This document shows, one piece after another, positions 1 through 4,426 of a DNA stretch of 5,556 nucleotides. The notes under the pieces were generated by a model. It ran no database searches. It was not told where the DNA came from and saw nothing but the letters and a program-made list of their open reading frames with translations. Numbering within the stretch: the stretch's first letter is position 1; every line of letters begins with the position of its first letter. Source of the DNA: Chloroflexota bacterium. Lineage in GTDB: Bacteria; Chloroflexota; Anaerolineae; Anaerolineales; Villigracilaceae. The stretch is from NCBI GenBank assembly GCA_021796155.1, contig JAJYOO010000194.1:1-5556 (forward strand), written 5' to 3'. A program made the translations under genes and the position numbers.

Positions 1-48
1 CATCACACCTTAAAGTAGCCTGTTTTCTAATCTAAAAATCGTTATCCA

Positions 49-309
49 CTATAAATAATAAGTCACACCATTTTCTGTCTTTGTATAATACCCACTTACT
101 GAATCAAATCCTGTTGCGTCTGCTGGTTTATTTGGATCAGGTGTTTCAGTCGGAGTTGGCGTAATTGTTGGCGTACTCGTTGAAGTAGGCCAAGGCGTAA
201 TTGTTGATGTAGGTGCGGGGGTGTTTGCTACAGGCGCAGTTGAACATGAAGCTAATAACAGGACAAGTATGATTAGGATAGCAAAGAAGCTAAAGGTTTT
301 GTTTTTCAC
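49..309 (-). CDS. Short proline/threonine-rich lipoprotein (86 aa), function unknown
   Basis: The protein opens with a lysine-containing n-region and a hydrophobic stretch (about residues 6-20) ending in the lipobox L-A-S-C with Cys22, so it should be lipidated and anchored on the outer face of the membrane. Residues 25-62 are almost entirely Thr, Pro and Ser (TPTPTETPDPN), a flexible stalk. Only about 24 residues follow, ending in GVTYYL, so there is no room for a normal globular domain. It may be a very short surface protein or the stub of a longer one. The start is GTG at 307-309: AAGGAG stands eight bases upstream, and the ATG two bases further upstream runs straight into TGA. It is the last gene of the window and is separated from its neighbour by the hairpin repeat at 357-409. 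No enzyme motif is visible. Confidence 0.75.
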   Translation of the reverse strand: MKNKTFSFFAILIILVLLLASCSTAPVANTPAPTSTITPWPTSTSTPTITPTPTETPDPNKPADATGFDSVSGYYTKTENGVTYYL

Positions 310-356
310 ATTTACTACTCCTTGTTACACATCCCAAACCGCTGATACCAAGCCTG

Positions 357-409
357 CCTGCGTCCTCACCCTAACCCTCTCCCGCGGGGAGAGGGGAATG
401 GCGCGCAGG
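357..409. repeat. CCCTCACCC-type palindromic repeat, simple form
   Basis: CCCTCTCCC (375-383) and GGGAGAGGG (387-395) form a perfect 9-bp hairpin around GCG, and the block is bounded by CCTGCG (357-362) and its complement CGCAGG (404-409). The same CCCTCACCCT-type leader recurs at 1432 and 5372, where the hairpin is interrupted by a second sequence. It lies between a gene fragment and a lipoprotein gene and could act as a transcript end or mRNA stabiliser. There is no U-run, so a classical intrinsic terminator is unlikely. Confidence 0.75.
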
Positions 410-640
410 TTATTTCACCACGCCGCGGTCATCCAAAAACTCAACAGGCTCTTTCCCCTTGCCATGCTCCCACATCAACGAGAAAAACCAGATGCCGCTT
501 TCGCCAATCCAAAAATCAGCGGGAGTGAAGGTCATGTTTGAGTCTATGGGCTTTTGGCCGCTTTCAGGAGTATATTCGGCTTGCCAGCCGAAAATCTCTC
601 CCTGCCAATGTTTGTCAAGCGAGTGAAGATGATTTGCAAA
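409..640. repeat. 232-bp direct duplication, copy 1
   Basis: Aligned by eye, this block matches 1975-2206 with five substitutions and no gaps in 232 bases (about 98%). It carries the last 73 or so codons of the orphan 103-residue gene. Left of it lies the hairpin repeat at 357-409. Right of it the similarity falls away sharply just before the vapC stop codon. Confidence 0.9.
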
Positions 641-679
641 TGCCTTGACTGCTTTCAATTCATGCCATCCAATCTTCAA
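410..679 (-). pseudogene. Truncated copy of the orphan 103-aa family, behind vapC
   Basis: The reading frame carries the complete C-terminal three quarters of the protein encoded at 1976-2287, from FANHLHSLDKHW to EFLDDRGVVK, with one amino-acid change (HGKGKEP instead of HGKEKEP). The intact copy's first 30 or so residues (MSTVKHLPAGYEP onward) are missing. Their place is taken by the end of vapC, whose stop is at 660-662. No ATG or GTG start exists in frame. The only options are TTG at 677-679 inside vapC or TTG at 656-658 just behind it, neither with a good ribosome site. Four of the five differences from the intact copy are silent, so the copy is either very young or still translated from vapC mRNA. 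Fragment is the safer call. Confidence 0.65.
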
Positions 680-1061
680 TATTCAAGTTGGGGATACGTT
701 TGAACTCGCTGGTATTATTGGTAACCAGAATTACATCGAGGCTCAAGGCATGCGCGCCGATCAGCATATCCATGGAGCCGATGGCTTTGCCTTTCCGTTC
801 CAAAAATGCGCGCACAAGACCATACGCTCCAGAGGCGCGCTGGTCAAAATCCGCAACTTCAACGGGGAGTAAAAATTGCTCCAATGCAGACAGGTTTTTT
901 TCAACATCCTTACTTTTGTGCGCTCCATGAGTCAACTCTGCAGCTGTGATCGCAGAAACGCCAATTTCACCTGGAGCGCAAGCCGTTAATCGTTCAATGA
1001 GAGCCTGAGGCTTTTGACGAATCAAGCCGATGCAGATATTTGTATCCAGCATGTATTTCAT
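660..1061 (-). CDS. vapC: VapC-family toxin, PIN-domain ribonuclease
   Basis: The protein has 133 residues, the usual VapC length. PIN-domain landmarks are in order: Asp6 in the N-terminal MLDTNIC motif, Glu42 in TAAEL, Asp98 in GSMDMLIG, and the late VTNNTSEF motif (residues 113-120), followed by the IEDW ending typical of the plasmid MvpT/VapC branch. VapC enzymes are Mg2+-dependent RNases that cut specific RNAs, often initiator tRNA, and stop translation when the antitoxin is lost; the target here cannot be read from sequence. All acidic residues are present, so it should be active. Its ATG overlaps the vapB stop as ATGA (1058-1061), giving translational coupling. Directly behind it lies a truncated duplicate gene, so something has been inserted or recombined at its 3' end. 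Confidence 0.93.
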   Translation of the reverse strand: MKYMLDTNICIGLIRQKPQALIERLTACAPGEIGVSAITAAELTHGAHKSKDVEKNLSALEQFLLPVEVADFDQRASGAYGLVRAFLERKGKAIGSMDMLIGAHALSLDVILVTNNTSEFKRIPNLNIEDWMA

Positions 1062-1291
1062 GCGAACGCGTCCTCACGGTTTTGCGCGAGCGGTTGAATC
1101 CGCTCACCCATAAAATCTGGTGAAAATAGTGAGAGGCTATCCAGCAAGGTATTCCAAGGAGTTTGGTAGGGAAGAAGCACGACCGCGTTGCCAACTCGTT
1201 TTATATAAACGCGGTCGCTTCCAAAGCGAAATTCTTTGGGAAGTCGCACGGCCTGGCTTTTGCCATTTTGAAAAAGTTTTGCTGTTTCCAT
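1058..1291 (-). CDS. vapB: VapB-family antitoxin, AbrB/MazE-like DNA-binding fold
   Basis: From ATG at 1289-1291 the product has 77 residues. The N-terminal half is the classic VapB swapped-hairpin domain: METAKLFQNGKSQAVRLPKE, then RVYIKRVGNAVVLLP. This domain dimerises and binds the operator. The C-terminal part (about residues 45-77) should wrap around the PIN toxin and block its active site. This start is chosen over the upstream in-frame candidate at 1315 because AAAGGAG sits five bases before the ATG and the upstream start would lie inside the promoter and operator. It forms a two-gene operon with vapC through an ATGA overlap, antitoxin first. Autorepression by the VapBC complex is expected and fits the palindrome just upstream. 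Confidence 0.92.
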   Translation of the reverse strand: METAKLFQNGKSQAVRLPKEFRFGSDRVYIKRVGNAVVLLPYQTPWNTLLDSLSLFSPDFMGERIQPLAQNREDAFA

Positions 1292-1302
1292 TTCGTCTCC
1301 TT

Positions 1303-1327
1303 TAGTATATATCAACAGTATATACTA
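1303..1327 (-). promoter_or_regulatory. vapBC operator: 9-bp inverted repeat
   Basis: TAGTATATA (1303-1311) and TATATACTA (1319-1327) are perfect inverse complements separated by seven bases. On the coding strand the palindrome covers the -10 box and ends one base into the AAAGGAG ribosome site (1297-1303). A dimeric AbrB-type antitoxin bound here would block transcription. VapB proteins are known to bind such repeats; that this one does is an inference from its position. Confidence 0.8.
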
Positions 1328-1344
1328 TTTCCTGCTTCCGTCAA
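1317..1344 (-). promoter_or_regulatory. vapBC promoter (-35 TTGACG, -10 TATACT)
   Basis: Read on the minus strand, TTGACG (1344-1339) and TATACT (1322-1317) are separated by 16 bases, a good sigma-70-type match. The -10 lies inside the operator palindrome. Transcription would begin near 1310, leaving a leader of about 20 bases with the ribosome site. The -35 lies next to the stop codon of the tail fragment at 1347-1431. Confidence 0.6.
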
Positions 1345-1346
1345 GC

Positions 1347-1431
1347 CTAACTCCTCGTTATCTCTTTAATAATTTCTTCCGCTCGGTCGATCCTCACAAC
1401 CTTCTCCGCCACCATTCGCGCGGCAGTTTTG
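1347..1431 (-). pseudogene. RIDRAEEI tail fragment, copy A
   Basis: The frame ending in TAG at 1347-1349 encodes KTAARMVAEKVVRIDRAEEI and then IKEITRS. This matches the C-terminus of the 64-residue protein at 4232-4426 (AARMVAEKVVRIDRAEEILK). The upstream part is replaced by the compound repeat at 1432-1495, through which the frame stays open but has no ATG. It has no ribosome site and is read here as a remnant. Another decayed tail lies at 2576-2611 and a close copy at 5296-5371. I do not recognise the family. Confidence 0.6.
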
Positions 1432-1495
1432 CCCTCACCCTGACCCTCTCCCAGGTCTCGATACGCTTCGCTACTCGACCACCGAGGAAGAGGGG
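1432..1495. repeat. Compound repeat A: GGTCTCGATACGC element within the CCCTCTCCC hairpin
   Basis: The block starts with CCCTCACCCTGA and the left hairpin arm CCCTCTCCC (1444-1452), as in the simple repeat at 357-409. Instead of a three-base loop it continues with GGTCTCGATACGCTTCGCTA and CTCGACC (1454-1480), itself a partial palindrome (GGTC/GACC ends), and only then reaches the purine-rich right arm GAAGAGGGG. It looks like one repeat family inserted into the hairpin tip of another. Compound repeat B (5372-5439) has the same arrangement. Confidence 0.75.
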
Positions 1496-1509
1496 AAAGG
1501 CGCGCGGGT

Positions 1510-1746
1510 TTATTTCATTGCTTTCTTACTCGCGTTCATAATCGTCATGCCGACAACTTCTTCACCTTCGTAGCGAACGATCACGTCGTTATCCAGCAAT
1601 TCAGAGTCGTCCATGTGGCTGGGCTTTTTGAAATTTAAATACAGCACATCAGCCTCTTCGTCAGAGGAAAGCCGGATGTTTTTCTGATGTAGTTGTAATG
1701 CCTGCGGGACAAAATTTAATACGCGGTCCAGATTTACGGTTGCCAT
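1510..1746 (-). CDS. DUF2283 family protein (78 aa), likely antitoxin-like partner
   Basis: The central and C-terminal part is the DUF2283 signature: SSDEEADVLYLNF (residues about 27-39), then DSELLDNDVIVRYEGEEVVG and MTIMNASK. Members are small proteins of about 60-80 residues, commonly encoded right behind a DUF4258 gene, and suspected to act as antitoxin; the biochemistry is not settled. The start ATG at 1744-1746 has AGGAG nine bases upstream. It overlaps the end of a DUF4258-like remnant (1734-1872), so its usual partner appears to have been lost. The last 34 or so codons, the repeat behind them and the following tail fragment are duplicated at 5296-5556 with roughly 90% identity by eye. 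Confidence 0.85.
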   Translation of the reverse strand: MATVNLDRVLNFVPQALQLHQKNIRLSSDEEADVLYLNFKKPSHMDDSELLDNDVIVRYEGEEVVGMTIMNASKKAMK

Positions 1747-1872
1747 ATTTTCTTTCTCCTTTCAATCTGTTTCCAACGCTTCGTCAAAAACGCTGTAATG
1801 ACAAATCCATCCTCTTCATTTACTTCGCGATAAACAACAATGATGTATTTTCCTGTTTCCATTTCACGTGCG
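1734..1872 (-). pseudogene. C-terminal remnant of a DUF4258-like toxin
   Basis: In the frame ending at TAA 1734-1736 the DNA encodes TAREMETGKYIIVVYREVNE, then DGFVITAFLTKRWKQIERRKKIWQP. The pattern YIIVVYREV...DGFVITAFLT is what I know from the last strands of DUF4258 proteins, which have a RelE/BrnT-like fold and pair with DUF2283. The remnant runs 13 bases into the DUF2283 gene, the usual operon arrangement. Upstream, the frame meets TAG at the edge of the palindromic element 1875-1971, so the N-terminal half is missing and probably was replaced when that element arrived. The family call rests on about 45 residues. Confidence 0.55.
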
Positions 1873-1874
1873 GT

Positions 1875-1971
1875 CTAAAGTCCTGCCTCAATGCGTGGAA
1901 GTCCATTGAAATGGACTCCGCGTGCAACCCGAGGGTTTCCATGTACTGAGCAGGCGACTTTAGTCCTGCTC
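1875..1971. repeat. Multi-hairpin palindromic element (REP/MITE-like), about 97 bp
   Basis: Several nested inverted repeats fill this stretch. The outer arms CTAAAGTCCTGCCTCA (1875-1890) and TGAGCAGGCGACTTTAG (1947-1963) pair imperfectly. Inside are AGTCCATTGAAATGGACT (1900-1917, perfect 8-bp arms) and AACCCGAGGGTT (1926-1937, perfect 5-bp arms), both with a GA centre. The right edge can fold separately: GAGCAGG (1948-1954) with CCTGCTC (1965-1971). A single strand could form a cloverleaf. It encodes nothing convincing and lies exactly where a DUF4258-like gene is cut off. REP and MITE elements of this design are moved by transposases in trans; none is in this window. Confidence 0.7.
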
Positions 1972-1974
1972 GTT

Positions 1975-2206
1975 GTTATTTCACCACTCCGCGGTCATCC
2001 AAAAACTCAACAGGCTCTTTCTCCTTGCCATGCTCCCACATCAACGAGAAAAACCAGATGCCGCTTTCGCCGATCCAAAAATCGGCGGGAGTGAAGGTCA
2101 TGTTTGAGTCTATGGGCTTTTGGCCGCTTTCGGGAGTATATTCGGCTTGCCAGCCGAAAATCTCTCCCTGCCAATGTTTGTCAAGCGAGTGAAGATGATT
2201 TGCAAA
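1975..2206. repeat. 232-bp direct duplication, copy 2
   Basis: This is the partner of 409-640, differing at five positions. It covers the last 73 or so codons of the intact orphan gene, so this is probably the donor copy. Its left end begins only a few bases after the palindromic element 1875-1971, which makes that element a candidate for having taken part in the duplication. Confidence 0.9.
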
Positions 2207-2287
2207 AGAGCGGACTTCGTTCAAGTCTGGAACTGCAAGCGGCAAGACAGGTTCATAGCCTGCTGGTAGGTGTTTAACCGTTGACAT
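1976..2287 (-). CDS. Orphan 103-aa protein, unknown family, behind a DUF4160 gene
   Basis: I do not recognise this family. From ATG at 2285-2287, with AAGGA five bases upstream, it encodes 103 residues with no signal peptide, membrane segment or coiled coil. It is unusually rich in Trp and Phe: KHWQGEIFGWQAEYTP in the middle, FTPADFWIGESGIWFFSLMW near the end, and a charged tail (HGKEKEPVEFLDDRG). This suggests a compact beta-rich fold. It overlaps the end of the broken DUF4160 gene by 14 bases, the spacing of a two-gene toxin-antitoxin-like pair; DUF4160 proteins are usually partnered by DUF2442, which this is not. A nearly identical but N-terminally truncated copy lies at 410-679. A longer start at 2314 is possible but lacks a ribosome site. 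An antitoxin-like role is only an inference from context. Confidence 0.7.
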   Translation of the reverse strand: MSTVKHLPAGYEPVLPLAVPDLNEVRSFANHLHSLDKHWQGEIFGWQAEYTPESGQKPIDSNMTFTPADFWIGESGIWFFSLMWEHGKEKEPVEFLDDRGVVK

Positions 2288-2506
2288 GTTTTCCTTTCTC
2301 GTCCTCCCATGCATTCAGGAGGAATTCTAAATTATCTTCAATAATACGTTCTATCTCACGTAAATCAACCGGACGCAACCTTCACGGGCTTACAGCCAGG
2401 ATTTGGCTTCATTGCCATCCTTGCCAACATGGATATGCGGCGGTTCGATGATGTCAGCCATATAAAACCAAAACTTGTAACCTTGAACACGCAAGACAAC
2501 TGGCAT
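2274..2506 (-). pseudogene. DUF4160 family gene, broken by frameshifts
   Basis: The intact beginning (ATG at 2504-2506, AGGAG five bases upstream) encodes MPVVLRVQGYKFWFYMADII, then EPPHIHVGKDGNEAKSWL, the hallmark DUF4160 N-terminus with its EPPHIHV motif, and stops at TAA 2390-2392. The expected rest is present in other frames: PVKVASG directly behind the stop, then VDLREIERIIEDNLEFLLNA and WEDEKG to the TAA at 2274-2276. Two small indels therefore disrupt a gene of about 76-78 codons. DUF4160 genes usually sit in two-gene pairs resembling toxin-antitoxin systems, with the function unproven. Here the partner position is held by the orphan gene at 1976-2287, still intact. If the frameshifts are sequencing errors, the pair could be functional. 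Confidence 0.75.
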
Positions 2507-2541
2507 GAAAACTCCTGGATAACTTTTTGGTTGATAAAAAT

Positions 2542-2547
2542 ATTATA
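2542..2547 (-). promoter_or_regulatory. Possible -10 box (TATAAT) for the DUF4160/orphan pair
   Basis: The minus strand reads TATAAT at 2547-2542, 36 bases before the DUF4160 ATG, which leaves room for a leader with the AGGAG site. The -35 region (near 2570-2565, GGAGTT) is a poor match, so the promoter call rests mainly on the -10 and its position. Confidence 0.35.
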
Positions 2548-2575
2548 GCCAGAATACGGCAGGAAACTCCTGCGA

Positions 2576-2611
2576 TTTTATCTTTTTCAAAATCTCTTCG
2601 GCTCAATCAAA
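2576..2611 (-). pseudogene. RIDRAEEI tail fragment, decayed copy
   Basis: Right behind the lipoprotein remnant's stop, the same frame reads D-stop-AEEILKKIK, corresponding to IDRAEEILK with the Arg codon changed to TGA. At DNA level 19 of 22 bases (2589-2610) match the corresponding part of the copy at 5296-5371. It is too short to be certain, but the position beside a lipoprotein recalls the neighbourhood at 4232. Confidence 0.4.
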
Positions 2612-2665
2612 TTATGGATGCGGACGATAGATCACTGGTGCAATCCATAAGCCGCCATTATTTTG
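2612..2665 (-). pseudogene. C-terminal remnant of a second copy of the 231-aa lipoprotein
   Basis: The frame ending in TAA at 2612-2614 encodes NNGGLWIAPVIYRPHP, matching the last residues of the lipoprotein at 3536-4231 (DDGGLWIAPHIYRPNP). The DNA matches 3536-3592 closely as well. Everything upstream is replaced by the interspersed repeat at 2665-2775, so only the last 17 or so codons survive. Confidence 0.75.
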
Positions 2666-2775
2666 TGGTCGAGAGACCTGCCGAAGGTGTCTTCGCGAGG
2701 GTTGGTTGGCGATGATCCTTGTCTGCGCGAAGGGAGGCGGAGAGTGGCGCAGGTGAGACATGTTAGGTCTACGGT
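2665..2775. repeat. Interspersed repeat-like block between HEPN gene and lipoprotein remnant
   Basis: The block begins GTGGTCGAGAGACCTGCCGA and contains the perfect inverted repeat CGAAG-GTGT-CTTCG (2682-2695). Further on, GCGCGAAGGG (2726-2735) and GGAGAGTGGCGC are GC-rich with partial symmetry. It separates two unrelated gene ends and lacks codon structure that fits either. Its opening resembles the GGTC...CTCGACC design of the insert in the compound repeats at 1454 and 5394. The right boundary is uncertain. Confidence 0.45.
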
Positions 2776-2781
2776 AAAGAC

Positions 2782-3189
2782 TCATGGCGCGCTCAACTCC
2801 ATCGGCAATAACGAACAAACAAATTCATAAAATCTACTTGCCTCATTGAATGCTTGAAGAAACTCTTCTTCTGTCGGTTCCAATTCTTCGCCTGGATAAC
2901 GGTACGCTGTTGCATATGGTGTGATCTGTTCTGCAACATCAAGCCATGCGTTGAATTTCGGTTCAATCTCAGCTGCCAAAGTTACGAGAAGTCGCAGATC
3001 ATGTGTCTTTTCAAAAGAGACATCGTGATACACAAGTCATCCTTTGACAACTTTTTCCGCCAGTTGCTGGCAATGATAAATGGCTGTATCCAAATAGCGT
3101 TCCTTGCCGCGCGCCAGTTTTTTCGCTGATAACAAATCGCGCCGCGCCTTCATGATCCGATTACGGACGAGCGAATGTTTTGCGTCCAT
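2782..3189 (-). pseudogene. HEPN-domain protein (MNT partner), split by an in-frame TGA
   Basis: Reading from ATG at 3187-3189 gives MDAKHSLVRNRIMKARRDLL and on to YHCQQLAEKVVKG, then TGA (3037-3039), then in the same frame LVYHDVSFEKTHDLRLLVTL and ITPYATAYRYPG to the stop at 2782-2784. Together this is a full HEPN protein of about 134 residues: the AAEKA-like helix, the THDL motif and the PYA..YRYP motif are in the right order and spacing. HEPN partners of MNT proteins are often RNases. The TGA replaces what is usually an aromatic residue in 'KG-aromatic-LV'. Just behind it, GTG at 3031-3033 follows AAAGGA by seven bases, so the second half (83 aa) might be translated by restart. The gene starts 29 bases inside the MNT gene. 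TGA serves as a normal stop in other genes here, so recoding is unlikely. Confidence 0.75.
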
Positions 3190-3502
3190 ATAATAATTTG
3201 CCCTGCCTAGTAATTTGCGCTTCCAAGGATGCTTTTACGGGAATATATTTTTCGAACTCTTTGCGCGTCTTCACGAGGACATCTACGGATGCTTTTATCC
3301 CGCGCAAACTTCTCTGTGCGCGCACTGCGCGTCGAATTGGTTTTTGGCGGCTGTTTTTTACAACAACTAACAAATCAATATCGCTTCCCGCTTCCGGTTT
3401 GCCCCACGCGTGCGAGCCAAAAAGATAGATCGTCTCAGGATGAAATTCATCCACGAGGCGTCGGATCATTTCTTTACGCAAACCAGAAGGAATTGTTTTC
3501 AT
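3161..3502 (-). CDS. MNT-type nucleotidyltransferase, antitoxin of an MNT/HEPN pair
   Basis: The 113-residue protein is a minimal nucleotidyltransferase. Gly29-Ser30 and Asp41-x-Asp43 form the exact GS-x10-DxD motif, and Asp74 (ASVDVLV) fits the third metal ligand, so the active site appears complete. In studied MNT/HEPN pairs the MNT enzyme silences the HEPN RNase by attaching AMP to it, with the two genes overlapping as here (29 bases, 3161-3189). Since the HEPN gene is interrupted by a stop, this may be an antitoxin left behind. The ATG at 3500-3502 has no clear ribosome site. TATAAT lies 14-19 bases upstream (3521-3516) without a recognisable -35, so a nearly leaderless transcript is possible. 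Confidence 0.88.
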   Translation of the reverse strand: MKTIPSGLRKEMIRRLVDEFHPETIYLFGSHAWGKPEAGSDIDLLVVVKNSRQKPIRRAVRAQRSLRGIKASVDVLVKTRKEFEKYIPVKASLEAQITRQGKLLYGRKTFARP

Positions 3503-3535
3503 AATTGCTTGACGAATTATAAACCTTTGTAATAT

Positions 3536-4231
3536 CTATGGATTCGGACGATAGATGTGTGGTGCAATCCACAAGCCGCCATCATCTTGCGCTGAAGAGC
3601 CATTCTCCGGTCGCAGAGCCAGCACGAAGTCCACGCTTTGACCGGCGAGTGAACTCAAGTCAGCATCTACTTGAATATCGGGCATGCTCGGGTTGTAATT
3701 CCACTGCATGAATGGGCTGTGATACTTTCCTTGTGCGTCATAATATTCCAACGCAAATTGCACATCACAATTTGGATTGAGCGGACCTGAACAACGCAGG
3801 CTGGCACGAAAATGATCGCCAACATGCACTTTGAATGCTGGATAACGCAGGAAGAGAGCGGCGGAATATGTGCCGGGAAACGCAAGAATAACAGGCGTGT
3901 TGGCGGGCAAACCTTCAGTCGTTGGATCAATTACAACGGCATAGCCGCCGGAATGGTCAGTGTTGGCAGGTGGGCAAGCCATCAGATGATGCGCACCGTT
4001 CATCCATTGCGCATCACATAGCAGTGCAACGAAATCAAGTGCAATGGTTCCCAGTGATGCAGGTCGAGTTGGCATGATTGTCGAAGTTGGCGGAATCGGA
4101 GTTGGAATTTGTGGAGTCTGTGTAGGTATAATCGGTATTGCAGTCGGCGTAGGCGAAGTAGCCGCAAAACTACAAGCCAAAATAAATATAAGAAAAAATG
4201 AAAGAAGGCCGATTTTTTTGTTCATGAGCAT
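3536..4231 (-). CDS. Lipoprotein with Pro/Thr stalk and C-terminal domain of unknown function (231 aa)
   Basis: MLMNKKIG and a hydrophobic run end in the lipobox I-L-A-C with Cys20. Residues 25-59 form a Pro/Thr/Ile stalk of repeated TPTPIP-like units. Residues 60-231 form one soluble domain, probably beta-rich, with Cys72 and Cys86 and a later Cys pair eight residues apart (CSGPLNPNC) that could form disulfides outside the cell. It ends in DDGGLWIAPHIYRPNP. No catalytic motif is recognised; a binding role at the cell surface is a guess. ATG at 4229-4231 follows the stop of the 64-residue gene with no gap, and AAGG for its ribosome site lies within that gene, so both are on one transcript. 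ATG at 4223-4225 is an alternative start. A second copy of its last codons survives at 2612-2665. Confidence 0.8.
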   Translation of the reverse strand: MLMNKKIGLLSFFLIFILACSFAATSPTPTAIPIIPTQTPQIPTPIPPTSTIMPTRPASLGTIALDFVALLCDAQWMNGAHHLMACPPANTDHSGGYAVVIDPTTEGLPANTPVILAFPGTYSAALFLRYPAFKVHVGDHFRASLRCSGPLNPNCDVQFALEYYDAQGKYHSPFMQWNYNPSMPDIQVDADLSSLAGQSVDFVLALRPENGSSAQDDGGLWIAPHIYRPNP

Positions 4232-4426
4232 TCATCCCTTGATGGATTTCAAGATTTCTTCAGCTCGATCAATTCGTACAACTTTCTCGGCCACCATTCG
4301 CGCGGCGACCTTTTCAATCATATCACCCGTCGCGCCCGCGGCGATGGCGACCTGCCGTGCATGCAGGGACATATGTCCGCGCGCTATTTCACCATTTTCG
4401 CGGCGTATTTCCTTTTTTAATTTCAT
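4232..4426 (-). CDS. Small protein with full RIDRAEEI tail (64 aa), unknown function
   Basis: From ATG at 4424-4426 it reads MKLKKEIRRENGEIARGHMS, then HARQVAIAAGATGDMIEKV and AARMVAEKVVRIDRAEEILK to SIKG. It is charged and likely helical, with no signal peptide or known motif. The last 24 or so residues recur, cut off from this N-terminus, at 1347-1431, 5296-5371 and (decayed) 2576-2611, so this may be the only complete example here. It overlaps the nucleotidyltransferase gene by 38 bases; a start at the internal ATG 4370-4372 would avoid that. It abuts the lipoprotein gene directly. The repeated tail might be a small regulator, or a coding-like part of a mobile repeat. I do not recognise the family. 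Confidence 0.55.
   Translation of the reverse strand: MKLKKEIRRENGEIARGHMSLHARQVAIAAGATGDMIEKVAARMVAEKVVRIDRAEEILKSIKG

Noticed and set aside
1..48. Possible gene or terminator at the left edge
   Set aside because: The 48 bases are AT-rich with no clear hairpin and no recognisable coding sequence.
994..1194. A 66-codon minus-strand frame across the vapB/vapC junction
   Set aside because: It is an out-of-frame shadow of two well-supported genes.
2559..2573. GCAGGA-AAC-TCCTGC hairpin followed on the plus strand by a T-rich run, resembling an intrinsic terminator
   Set aside because: No plus-strand gene exists upstream to be terminated, and on the minus strand no T-run follows. The stem is only 6 bp.
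2612..2818. A 68-codon minus-strand frame read as one gene
   Set aside because: It is a chance fusion of a lipoprotein remnant, an interspersed repeat and sequence overlapping the HEPN end. Only the last 17 or so codons resemble a protein.
2603..3039. TGA read as an amino acid (recoded stop), suggested by in-frame TGA in the HEPN gene and in the decayed tail
   Set aside because: TGA ends vapB, vapC, the nucleotidyltransferase and the 64-aa gene at sensible places, and the two odd TGA codons would replace different residues.
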